DNA of 64,000 nt, from positions 67,098,056 through 67,162,055 of the forward strand of contig CM049310.1 in the NCBI GenBank assembly GCA_026874595.1, given 5' to 3'. Made by a program: the position numbers and the translations under genes. Below the pieces are notes generated by a model. The model made no database searches. It had not been told where the DNA came from and saw only the letters and a list, made by a program, of their open reading frames with translations. This DNA is from Sipunculus nudus. Its lineage: Eukaryota; Annelida; Sipuncula; Golfingiida; Sipunculidae. Below, in pieces: positions 24,101 to 36,245 of this stretch (its first letter is position 1; each line of letters begins with the position of its first letter).

Positions 24101-27100
24101 AAATTGTTCATGTTCATACTGATTTGATAACATCATAAATTGTTCATGTTCATACTGATTTGATAACATCATAAATTGTTCATGTTCATACTGATCTGAT
24201 AACAACATAAATTGTTCATGTTCATACTGATCTGATAACATCATAAATTGTTCATGTTCATACTGATCTGATAACAACATAAGTTGTTCATGTTCATACT
24301 GATTTGATAACATCATAAACTGTTCATTTTCATACTGATTTGATAACATCATAAATTGTTCATGTTCATACTGATCTGATAACAACATAAATTGTTCATG
24401 TACATACTGATTTGATAACATCATAAATTGTTCATGTTCATACTGATCTGATAACAACATAAATTGTTCATGTTCATACTGATCTGATAACAACATAAAT
24501 TGTTCATGTTCATACTGATCTGATAAAAACATAAATTGTTCATGTTCATTCTGATCTGATAACAACATAAATTTTTGATGTTCATACTGATCTGATAACA
24601 ACATTAATTGTTCATGTTCATACTGATTTGATAACAACATAAATTTTTGATGTTCATACTGATCTGATAACAACATAAATTGTTCATGTTCATACTGATT
24701 TGATAACAACATAAATTTTTGATGTTCATACTGATTTGATAACAACATAAATTGTTCATGTTCATACTGATTTAATAACAACATAAATTGTTCATGTTCA
24801 TACTGATCTGATAACATCATAAATTGTTCATGTTCATACTGATCTGATAACATCATAAATTGTTCATGTTCATACTGATCTGATAACAACATAAATTGTC
24901 CATGTTCATACTGATCTGATAACATCATAAATTGTTCATGTTCATACTGATTTGATAACATCATAAATTGTTCATGTTCATACTGATCTGATAACATCAT
25001 AAATTGTTCATGTTCATACTGATTTGATATCATCATAAAATGTTCATGTTCATACTGATCTGATAACATCATAAATTGTTCATGTTTATACTGATCTGAT
25101 AACATCATACATTATTCATTTTCATACTGATCTGATAACATCATAAATTATTCATGTTCATACTGATTTGATAACAACAGAAATTGTTCATGTTCATACT
25201 GATCTGATAACATCATAAATTGTTCATGTCCATACTGATCTGATAACAACATAAATTTTTGATGTCCATACTGATCTGATAACAACATAAATTGTTCATG
25301 TTCATACTGATTTGATAACAACATAAATTGTTCATGTTCATACTGATTTGATAACAACATAAATTGTTCATGTTCATACTGATTTGATAACAACATAAAT
25401 TGTTCATGTTCATACTGATCTGATAACAACATAAATTGTTCATGTTCATACTGATTTGATAACAACATAAATTGTTCATGTTCATACTGATCTGATAACA
25501 ACATAAATTGTTCATGTTCATACTGATTTGATAACAACATAAATTGTTCATGTTCATACTGATCTGATAACATCATAAATTGTTCATGTTCATACTGATT
25601 CGATAACATCATAAACTGTTTATGTTCATACTGATTTGATAACATCATAAATTGTTCATGTTCATACTGATCTGATAACATCATAAATTGTTCATGTTCA
25701 TACTGATCTGATAACATCATAAATTGTTCATGTTCAGACTGATCTGATAACATCATAAATTGTTCATGTTCATACTGATTTGATAACATCATAAATTGTT
25801 CATGTTCATACTGATCTGATAACATCATAAATTGTTCATGTTCATACTGATTTGATATCATCATAAAATGTTCATGTTCATACTGATCTGATAACATCAT
25901 AAATTGTTCATGTTTATACTGATCTGATAACATCATACATTATTCATTTTCATACTGATCTGATAACATCATAAATTATTCATGTTCATACTGATTTGAT
26001 AACAACAGAAATTGTTCATGTTCATACTGATCTGATAACATCATAAATTGTTCATGTCCATACTGATCTGATAACAACATAAATTTTTGATGTCCATACT
26101 GATCTGATAACAACATAAATTGTTCATGTTCATACTGATTTGATAACAACATAAATTGTTCATGTTCATACTGATTTGATAACAACATAAATTGTTCATG
26201 TTCATACTGATTTGATAACAACATAAATTGTTCATGTTCATACTGATCTGATAACAACATAAATTGTTCATGTTCATACTGATTTGATAACAACATAAAT
26301 TGTTCATGTTCATACTGATCTGATAACAACATAAATTGTTCATGTTCATACTGATTTGATAACAACATAAATTGTTCATGTTCATACTGATCTGATAACA
26401 TCATAAATTGTTCATGTTCATACTGATTCGATAACATCATAAACTGTTTATGTTCATACTGATTTGATAACATCATAAATTGTTCATGTTCATACTGATC
26501 TGATAACATCATAAATTGTTCATGTTCATACTGATCTGATAACATCATAAATTGTTCATGTTCAGACTGATCTGATAAAATCATAAATTGTTCATGTTCA
26601 TACTGATCTGATAACATCATAAATTGTTCATGTTCATACTGATCTGATAACATCATAAATTGTTCATGTTCATACTGATTTGATAACATTATAAATTGTT
26701 CATGTTAATACTGATCTGATAACATCATAAATTGCTCATGTCCATACTGATCTGATAACATAAAATGCTCATGTTCATACTGATCTGATAACATCATAAA
26801 TTGTTCATGTTTATACTGATCTGATAACATCATAAATTGTTCATTTTCATACTGATCTGATAACATCATAAATTGTTCATGTTCATACTGATTTGATAAC
26901 AACATAAATTGTTCATGTTCATACTGATCTGATAACATCATAAATTTTTCATTTTCATACTAATCTGATAACATCATAAATTGTTCATGTTCATACTGAA
27001 CTGATAACATCAAAAATTGTTCATGTCCATACTGATCTGATAGCAACATAAATTTTTGATGTTCATACTGATCTGATAACAACATATATTGTTCATGTTC

Positions 27101-28696
27101 ATACTGATTTGATAACGACATAAATTTTTTATGTTCATACTGTTTTGATAACAACATAAATTGTTCATGTTCATACTGATTTGATAACAACATAAATTGT
27201 TTATGTTCATACTGATTTGATGACAACATAAATTGTTCATGTTCATACTGATCTGATGACAACATAAATTGTTCATGTTCATACTGATTTGATAACATCA
27301 TAAACTGTTCATGTTCATACTGATTTGATAACAACATAAATTGTTCATGTTCATACTGATTTGATAACATCATATATTGTTCATGTTCATACTGATTTGA
27401 TAACATCATAAATTGTTCATGTTCATACTGATCTGATAACATCATAAATTGTTCATGTTCATACTGATCTGATAACATCATAAATTGTTCATGTTCAGAC
27501 TGATCTGATAACATCATAAATTGTTCATGTTCATACCGATCTGATAACATCATAAATTGTTCATGTTCATACTGACCTGATAACATCATAAATTGTTCAT
27601 GTTCATACTGTTTGATAACATTATAAATTGTATGTTAATACTGATCTGATAACATCATAAATTGCTCATGTCAATACTGATCTGATAACATAAAATGCTC
27701 ATGTTCATACTGATCTGATAACATCATAAATTGTTCATGTTTATACTGATCTGATAACATCATAAATTGTTCATTTTCATACTGATCTGATAACATCATA
27801 AATTGTTCATGTTCATACTGATTTGATAACAACAGAAATTGTTCATGTTCATACTGATCTGATAACATCATAAATTGTTCATTTAAATACTAATCTGATA
27901 ACATCATAAATTGTTCATGTTCATACTGAACTGATAACATCAAAAATTGTTCATGTCCATATTGATCTGATAGCAACATAACTTTTTGATGTTCATACTG
28001 ATCTGATAACAACATATATTGTTCATGTTCATACTGATTTGATAACGACATAAATTTTTTATGTTCATACTGATTTGATAACAACATAAATTGTTCATGT
28101 TCATACTGATCTGATAACAACATAAATTGTTCATGTTCATACTGATCTGATAACATCATAAATTGTTCATGTTCATATTGATCTGATAACATCATATATT
28201 GTTCATGTTCATACTGATTTGATAACATTATAAATTGTTCATGTTAATACTGATCTGATAACATCATAAATTGCTCATGTCCATACTGATCTGATAACAT
28301 AAAATGCTCATGTTCATACTGATCTGATAACATCATAAATTGTTCATGTTTATATTGATCTGATAACATCATAAATTGTTCATGTTCATACTGATCTGAT
28401 AACATCATAAATTGTTCATGTTCATACTGATCTGATAACATCATAAATTGTTCATGTTCAGACTGATCTGATAACAACATAAATTGTTCATGTTCATACT
28501 GATCTGATAACATCATAAATTGTTCATGTTCAGACTGATCTGATAACAACATAAATTGTTCATGTTCATACTGATCTGATAACATCAAAAATTGTTCATG
28601 TTCATACTGATTTGATAACATCATAAATTGTTCATGTTCATACTGATCTGATAACATCATAAATTGTTCATGTCCATACTGATCTGATAACAACAT
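21179..28696. repeat. 36-bp satellite array (~209 units)
   Basis: The unit is ATAACATCATAAATTGTTCA plus TGTTCATACTGATCTG, 36 bases, so the minus strand can be read as a 12-residue repeat MMLSDQYEHEQF with a longest uninterrupted run of 629 codons (23219-25108). Most variation is at two sites: GATCTG versus GATTTG, and AACATCAT versus AACAACAT. Both change the residue (D/N and M/L), and silent third-position changes are rare, so selection on a protein is not indicated. Higher-order copies lie 1152 bases apart (21371 and 22523; 32 units), 468 apart (23931 and 24399; 13 units) and 828 apart (25106 and 25934; 23 units). The right end near 27600-28250 contains indels that break register. Confidence 0.95.
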
Positions 28697-29151
28697 CTTA
28701 AATTTCATGTAAGGGTGATAATGGTTAACCATTCATTTTTTATTTCATTTATCATTCATTTATCAAATTAAAGCACAGTGGTGTGAAGAAAATAATATAT
28801 CAGCATATAAATATTACCAATTGGGACGCAAGCTTCTGTAATTCAATATTTGTTTATTTTAAATTTGGTGCTACAAGTGATCAACGTGAGGAAAAAGTTA
28901 AAAACTACAAAAGCCTTTTTGTATTTTATCTTTTACAAACTGTTCTATACCAAATGAGGGGGACACCCCTGCCACACCCACCCCCTCATATATTTATATA
29001 TGAGGATACAAATAAGATCAATATGGCACGCATGATTCTGTAATTTCAATATTTGGTTATTTTATGTGTGTTGGAAAATGTGGTATATGTTGGAAAAATT
29101 TTAAAATGCATTTTTATGTTTTATCTTTTATCTAAATTTTCCATACCGTGT
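28697..29151. other. unassigned spacer with a diverged internal duplication
   Basis: A segment ending GAGGGGGACACCCCT near 28970 resembles one ending AAGGGGGATATCCCCTCC near 29165, both preceded by a TTTATCTTTTA-type stretch. This looks like an old tandem duplication. No gene is seen. Confidence 0.4.
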
Positions 29152-30619
29152 AAGGGGGATATCCCCTCCTAAAAAAAACCGCTCAAGCACCAGAGCGCTA
29201 AAAATATAATCTCATATACAATGCGCCCCCCCCTCAAAAAAAAAGCCCACACACACACAATTTCAAACTCGCCTCAAAGCCTATGCTTTTTGTCTGACGA
29301 CCGGGAGGTGTACCTAATTGTCTGACGACCGGGAGGTGTACCTTATTGTCTGACGACCCGGAGGTGTACCTTATTGTCTGACGACCGGGAGGTGTACCTT
29401 ATTGTCTGACGACCGGGGGGGGTGTACCTTATTGTCTGACGACCGGGAGGTGTACCTTATTGTCTGACGACCGGGAGGTGTACCTTATTGTATGACGACC
29501 GGGAGGTGTACCTTATTGTATGACGACCGGGAGGTGTACCTAATTGTCTGACGACCGGGAGGTGTACCTTATTGTATGACGACCGGGAGGTGTACCTAAT
29601 TGTCTGACGACCGGGAGGTGTACCTTATTGTATGACGACCGGGAGGTGTACCTTATTGTCTGACGACCGGGAGGTGTACCTTATTGTCTGATGACTGGGA
29701 GGTGTACCTTATTGTCTGACGACCGGGAGGTGTACCTTATTGTATGACGACCGGGAGGTGTACCTTATTGTATGACGACCGGGAGGTGTACCTTATTGTA
29801 TGACGACCGGGAGGTGTACCTAATTGTCTGACGACCGGGAGGTGTACCTTATTGTCTGATGACTGGGAGGTGTACCTTATTGTCTGACGACCGGGAGGTG
29901 TACCTTATTGCCTGACGACCGGGAGGTGTACCTACTTGTCTGACGACCGGGAGGTGTACCTTATTGTCTGACGACCGAGAGGTGTACCTAATTGTCTGAC
30001 GACCGGGAGGTGTACCTTATTGTCTGACGACCGGGAGGTGTACCTACTTGTCTGACGACCGGGAGGTGTACCTTATTGTCTGACGACCGAGAGGTGTACC
30101 TTATTGTCTGACGACCGGGAGGTGTACCTTATTGTATGACGACCGGGAGGTGTACCTAATTGTCTGACGACCGGGAGGTGTACCTTATTGTCTGACGACC
30201 GAGAGGTGTACTTTTTTGTCTGATGACCGAGAGGTGTACCTTATTGTCTGACGACCGGGAGGTGTACCTTATTGTCTGACGACCGGGAGGTGTACCTTAT
30301 TGTAAGACGACCGGGAGGTGTACCTAATTGTCTGACGACCGGGAGGTGTACCTTATTGTCTGACGACCGAGAGGTGTACTTTTTTGTCTGATGACCGAGA
30401 GGTGTACCTTATTGTCTGACGACCGGGAGGTGTACCTAACTGTCTGACCACCGGGAGGTGTACCTTATTGTCTGACGACCCGGACATTATCCCTCCGCGC
30501 GACTGAAGAGTCATCAAGCGGGAACACAACCCCTCCATGCGAATGAAGAGTTTTCAAGCGGGAACTCTATCCTTGCGCGTGACTAAAGAGTTATCAAACG
30601 GGAACACTACCCCTCCATG
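29152..30619. repeat. duplicated block, copy 1, with 28-bp minisatellite
   Basis: The block starts with GGGGGATATCCCCTCCTAAA, runs through CAAGCACCAGAGCGCTAAAA, then about 42 head-to-tail units of TGTCTGACGACCGGGAGG plus TGTACCTTAT (29296-30480), and ends in three ~40-bp units with GCGACTGAAGAGTCATCAAG. The whole arrangement recurs at 30620-31724. Units vary mainly at TATTGTCTG versus TATTGTATG and TTATT versus TAATT. There are no unique spacers between units, so this is a tandem repeat and not a CRISPR. Confidence 0.92.
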
Positions 30620-31724
30620 CGGGGGATATCCCCTCCTAAAAAAACCCGCTCAAGCACCAGAGCGCTAAAAATATAATCTCATATACAATGCGCCCCCCCA
30701 CCCAAAAAAAAGCCCACACACACACAATTTCAAACTCGCCTCAAAGCCTATGCTTTTTGTCTGACGACCGGGAGGTGTACCTAATTGTCTGACGACCGGG
30801 AGGTGTACCTTATTGTCTGACGACCCGGAGGTGTACCTTATTGTCTGACGACCGGGAGGTGTACCTTATTGTCTGACGACCGGGGGGGGGGGGTGTACCT
30901 TATTGTCTGACGACCGGGAGGTGTACCTTATAGTCTGACGACCGGGAGGTGTACCTTATTGTATGACGACCGGGAGGTGTACCTTATTGTCTGACGACCG
31001 GGAGGTGTACCTAATTGTCTGACGACCGGGAGGTGTACCTTATTGTCTGACGACCGGGAGACGTACCTTATTGTCTGACGACCCGGAGGTGTACCCTATT
31101 GTCTGACGACCGGGAGGTGTTCCTTATTGTCTGACGACCGGGAGGTGTACCTTATTGTCTGACGACCGGGAGGTGTACCTTATTGTATGACGACCGGGAG
31201 GTGTACCTAATTGTCTGACGACCGGGAGGTGTACCTTATTGTCTAACGACCGGGAGGTGTACCTTATTGTCTGACGACCGGGCGGTATACCTTATTGTCT
31301 GATGACTGGGAGGTGTACCTTATTGTCTGACGACCGGGAGGTGTACCTTATTGCCTGACGACCGGGAGGTGTACCTACTTGTCTGACGACCGGGAGGTGT
31401 ACCTTATTGTATGACGACCGGGAGGTGTACCTAATTGTCTGACGACCGGGAGGTGTACCTTATTGTCTGACGACCGAGAGGTGTACTTTTTTGTCTGATG
31501 ACCGAGAGGTGTACCTTATTGTCTGACGACCGGGAGGTGTACCTAACTGTCTGACCACCGGGAGGTGTACCTTATTGTCCGACCCGGACATTATCCCTCC
31601 GCGCGACTGAAGAGTCATCAAGCGGGAACACAACCCCTCCATGCGAATGAAGAGTTTTCAAGCGGGAACTCTATCCTTGCGCGTGACTAAAGAGTTATCA
31701 AACGGGAACACTACCCCTCCATGC
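30620..31724. repeat. duplicated block, copy 2, with 28-bp minisatellite
   Basis: This is the second copy of the block at 29152, with the same entry sequence, about 29 units of the 28-bp repeat (30762-31580) and the same ~40-bp exit repeats. It is about 360 bases shorter because it has fewer 28-bp units. The identity of the entry and exit sequences shows a recent segmental tandem duplication followed by array-length change. Confidence 0.9.
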
Positions 31725-31800
31725 GACTGAAGAGTTTTCAAGCGGGAACACTGCTCCTCCGCGTGACTGAAGGTAAGCAGGCAGGAACACTACCCCTCAG
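31585..31800. repeat. ~40-bp exit repeats
   Basis: Five diverged units of about 40 bases carry GCGACTGAAGAGT and TCAAGCGGGAACAC, partly as TTTTCAAGCGGGAACTC. Two or three units occur at the end of copy 1 as well (30480-30619). Confidence 0.75.
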
Positions 31801-33789
31801 TATGTTTGAAGATTTTGTATCATCAATGCAAAAGTGACATATATTCTCAGTGAAATAAGGATTTCTCCAGACTGAGCTCGATGAAGCATCGGCATTACTC
31901 ACATACGTTAACAAAACCATTGGTAGATTTCGTTGAAATGTTTTGACTTAATTCGCATATGTGACTGACTAAATTTTTTAAAGCATTGATGGAGCGACAC
32001 CCATATTGGAAGATATGTATTCCCACTTGCCGCTACCTCCATAAGAGCTTGGTGTCATACTCCACGAGTCAGCGGAAAATCATGCGACCGTAAGCTGAAC
32101 TTCACTTAGTGTCACATCAGACCGCCAGACAAGCGTACCTTTTGAAATACATCTACTCACATACGGCGGCCCGAGGCCAGGCTCAGCATATTTCGAGGCA
32201 ATTAGGTGTATGCCCGATTCCTAAAGAAAAAAGCTGTATGTTGTCCTTAGCTTTAATAATGTGTAACCAAACCAACTAAATTAATAGCGAACCTCAGTCA
32301 GGAAAAAGCACCACTGCGTTAATTTCTTAAAGTAGAGGTTGAGGTCAGCTTGCAACCTTCTCAGCATATAGCTTGTGATAAAACTTAAGCAACTTTGTGG
32401 TAACTAACCAGTGATTCATGTTTTCGATGCTACAAAACCGCAGGAAATATTTTGCGATGCCCTTAGCTCGGACCAAAGAGCATTTATTCTCAAAATCACA
32501 AAGCCATAGTCTTCAGGTTCATGAACGGATGTCGAAACCCATAATTGGGAAAGCTGTCTTTGGCGCTTGTTTGCACAAGCTTTCACTATTTTCTATTTAG
32601 GAAACATGTCCTGGGATGATATTCTATGATCTAACTGTCAAGTACAGAGGGCGCAAGGATATGATCCCGGATCCCTGATACCTTGTTAGGAGCTCAACTC
32701 AAGAAAAGTGAATCAGAGATTGATGGTTTAGGAATGCATCTCAAAGTCAGTTTTGTGTCAGTTGTGACCAGAAGACACCAAAGAGCGCACAAGAGCAGAG
32801 CTTGACCTCCTACAACAAATAATCAAGCAGGAATGGATATATACAAGAAAGGAGGTGATCATTCCGGTATGTCCATATTGTCATATTATTATGTTATTTA
32901 ATGATTACACCAACTGTATACCCTGAAACAGTCTGCTCTCAGGGTATGTATGTATGCATGTGCTGCTGTCAGCACAATAAAAGAACTTCCAGTATTGGCT
33001 ACAAGTGTTTTTTGTATGTTTTTTATGACACATATTGGAACCCGAGAAGCCAATCTCGTGTACTCGACGGCATAATATACAAAAAAAATCGTGTCTTTAT
33101 TCCTCCCAGCAACCCTAAAGGTTTTTGAAGTTAGTGCATAAGTCACAAACGGGCATTGTCAAGTGTAAACAATGTGCCAGAGAAGTGCCCTACTGGCCTT
33201 GAATGAGCAGTGAAATGCTCCAACTGTGCTGACATCCAACAAACACCCCAAGAGAACCGCTGAAACCAACAAAGAATTCAAAGTTACCACTTCAGGAAGA
33301 GACCTCAGACATTTTTTATCTTCAATGAGATTTTTTTGTCATTCGGAGACCATTATACAATATTTGTAAACGTTCGTGGACTCAAAGCGTAATCACTGAA
33401 ATCATTGTTTCGCAGACCTGGCAGCTTCATTGCTTGGAAAATATCGTAGATATAATGATTGTATAAAGAAGCATTTTACCGTGAAATTATAAGAAAGATG
33501 CTTTGTATTAGTTGAAGCTCAGGCGACATCGTGAAACACGATGTTTATTCAGTGAAGTCAGTTGAGGGTATAGTCTAAGGTATGATAACATATTTGTATA
33601 CACATGCATATGTCGTTGAAGTCTCTTGTACGCGTAAAATGTCATGGAATAAACAGTTCTGATGCAAAATTGACAACTCTCTCAGATAAAAAGAAACCAG
33701 GTTGATATATTTCGAAGAAAGCATGTAGCAAAGAACCACTTCAGCCTTGGATCGTTGTATTGTCTTTCAGCAAATAACGCAAAATGTAA
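31801..33789. other. unassigned region
   Basis: No exon with supporting splice sites, RNA gene or repeat was recognised. Open frames are at most about 80 codons and look random. Confidence 0.4.
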
Positions 33790-34085
33790 TATACAGATTT
33801 TGCTGAAAATTTGTAGAGAGGTAGAGTGAAACTGCATCCGTAATGCATTATATTTTTTGAGGTAATCGGAATCACCATAATATATTTTTAAGTGCCATAA
33901 TCACAATTCCATCAAGGAATGATTATAAGGGGCTATTCATTTGTCCCCGAGTAGAAGCCGCCCATTCGTATGCAGTTGTTATGCAACTCGCCTGGTGAAC
34001 CCGTGTTTCTGAACCATGACAATGTTTTACATGAAACGAGCACGTAATAACGAACTACTGATTAGTAGATTCTGGCGGGAGTTTC
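33790..34085. repeat. diverged ~300-bp duplication, copy 1
   Basis: This segment (around TTTTGCTGAAAATTTGTAGAG, GAATCACCATAATATA, GCCCATTCGTATGCAG and GATTCTGGCGGGAG) recurs in the same order at 34440-34725 with many substitutions and indels. The sequences before each copy (CCTCCTGAAACAAGCGTGAC near 34420 and CCTCCTGAATTAGCGTCAC near 34785) are also related, pointing to a longer tandem duplication. The family is unknown. Confidence 0.6.
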
Positions 34086-34439
34086 AAAGTCCCCTCCCCC
34101 CCCCCCCCCCGGGTATCCTTTGATAAAAACTTTTATTCAAACAACCCATAAATCGGCCGAACTATTAAAACCATGGTTATCATGGAAAGATACTTCTGAA
34201 TGTATAAAAATCAACATACCTGTAAACCTATAAAACGGTGATCGTGTAAAGGGTCTAAGCTCTTTGTTTCCACCCAACAGAAAAGTGCTCATTATTTAAA
34301 GATTCATGAAGACGTGTTCCGCGCTTAAAATTTAAAATCTTTATTTCCTTTTGACAGAGTAACATTCCTTAACAGGCGATGAAATGGAAATGGGGTTCAG
34401 TGTTGATTACAGGTTGCCTCCTGAAACAAGCGTGACAGG

Positions 34440-34725
34440 CGAAAAATGTTTTGCTGAACATTTGTAGAGGGTTAGGGTAAAGACATATCAAAAGTCCATT
34501 TTATTTTGGAGGTAATAAGAATCACCACAATATATTTTTTCTTATAAACCATTATGACAAAGGACCATTCCTTTGTCCCGGTGTGGAAGCCACCCATTCG
34601 TATTTATTTGTTCTGCCACTCGCAAGGTTAACTCGTGTTACTAAAGCATGACAGTGTTCACACATGAAACGCATACACGTGAACACATGCCTGATATTGA
34701 AGGAGATTCTGGTGGAGGTATGTAG
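34440..34725. repeat. diverged ~300-bp duplication, copy 2
   Basis: This is the partner of 33790-34085, in the same orientation about 650 bases on. Shared landmarks include GAATCACCACAATATA, CACCCATTCGTATT, ACTCGTGTTACTAAAGCATG and GGAGATTCTGGTGG. Confidence 0.6.
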
Positions 34726-35189
34726 GCCCTGACTACAGATTCTAGTTTGTTTTCAATTTAAAGATGTGCTGGTAATATTTTTTGGCCTCCTGAATTAGCG
34801 TCACAGACGTGGAGGATCTTGCCGCATAGAAGAAATAGGGCACCTAATTCGGAAATATTAAAATTATTAATTATTCAGCTTAATAGGGCATGATCCCGCA
34901 AAATAGAACAAACTTGTCCTAGAGGAGCACACCATCGATACGTCTGCCGAATTTGGAGAGTCAAATCAGAACGGAAGCAGGTAAACCGTGGCCTAGATAA
35001 AAACCAAACTGCGTATTAATTATATAGATATTTGACTGCAGGATCACATGCCTGCCGTCAGTAAGTTAGTGATGGGCAGAACACTAAGCAACTTGTTACC
35101 GGCAACTCAAAAATCAAACAGCTTCTACAGAGTGTTAAAGCTTACCAAGCAGAAAGTTTTTTTATGATAGTGTATCGGGCCTAGAGTTG

Positions 35190-36094
35190 GGCTCGTAACG
35201 TTCTCGGTACAATTCCCAGATCCCTGGTCGCATCGCGAACCAGCCAAGCACAGAGGGGTTATTGCAAGAAGGCATGTGTTTCAAGGACGTGAAGACAAGT
35301 AAACAACACCAGTTATTTATAAAATAAACTGTATTACAATTGAAAGAAATAATGAATAAAATAAAGTATAACTGATTGTAATAATGATACATGACTAGAA
35401 CTATTATCACTATGTGTCTGACTGTATCTCCTTTAATCTACAAGTAAACATGGCGGTGAGATTAAATGAGATTTAACATGCAAGTTGGATTGAGATTTTC
35501 CTAACAAGTTTGTTTGAGCATGATTGAGATTTCTTGAGCATTTATGAGCTTGTTTGAGTATTATGTACATGTTCGGTTCTATTTGCGTTTTTAATTTCCC
35601 TACTCTAGCTCAGCTTGAGCTATCACCAAGCCCTAAACTCACCATCACAACAGTCAGCTCATTCCACCGACACCCCTGGCCACAACCGTCCTTCACTGAA
35701 TGCCCTCTCTGTCTCTGACCGACTGACTGCCAGCTGCCCTCTAAGTACAGGGGACAGGCCTTTATATAAGGATGATCAAACAATCAGAATCGAGAACGGT
35801 ATTTAAGTGAAAAAATCACCTGAGGAAACATGACTTGACTGTAAGCTACTCTGCACCTAGTGACTCTTGATGGACATAACATGACGTTGCTATATGTATT
35901 ATAAGATAAAACGAACTAATATAACAGTCAGCATCCCTGTGTACACAACACAGCAATAGCTTTCCCGTACTAAAGTTAAAGTAAACAGTCTTTAATCTAA
36001 GTGGATACATGGCAAAATAAACCACAGGCTACACATACTGTTAAGATAGTTAGCAGAACTTAATTAAAGCTTGATTATGCTTCATAAAACCTAA
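35190..36094 (-). mobile_element. possible solo LTR
   Basis: On the minus strand TTATATAAAGGCCTG (near 35760) looks like a TATA box, and an AATAAACTGTATTAC/AATAAA-rich stretch near 35320-35365 could hold the poly(A) signal. Candidate borders are TGTTAGG at 36094 and AACGTTACG near 35193. No coding sequence or second copy is present in the window. This could equally be a gene promoter region. Confidence 0.3.
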
Positions 36095-36139
36095 CATCAC
36101 TACAATTAGTACTTCAGCCAGACCCCAAAATTTGGATCA

Positions 36140-36245
36140 TCGGTACCATTTTGGTGACAAATTTTCACCATGTGTGCTTGATAGGTATACATGTGTAGGT
36201 AATAAAAATGCCTGATAGCAGTATGAAAGTGGTAGCTTTCAGTGA
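36140..36245 (+). repeat. dispersed repeat, inverted partner at 39750-39870
   Basis: This segment contains ATGCCTGATAGCAGTATGAA and AGTGGTAGCTTTC. A reverse-complement copy lies at 39750-39870 with ATGCCTGATAGCAGTCTGAA. Similarity extends over about 100 bases including GGTACCA and GGTGACAA stretches. The pair encloses 3.5 kb without a recognisable gene, so the copies may be terminal repeats or simply two members of a dispersed family. Confidence 0.5.

Noticed and set aside
23219-25108. A 629-codon minus-strand open frame of 12-residue repeats
   Set aside because: It is a by-product of a 36-bp satellite. Variation is almost entirely residue-changing, frames break at monomer indels, and no unique coding domain or promoter flanks it.
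29296-31580. Regular 28-bp repeats suggestive of a CRISPR array
   Set aside because: Units are contiguous with no spacers, the genome is eukaryotic and there are no cas genes.
35162-35250. A tRNA-like box B near GGTTCGCGATGCGACC on the minus strand
   Set aside because: No matching box A or cloverleaf; it more likely belongs to the LTR-like region around it.
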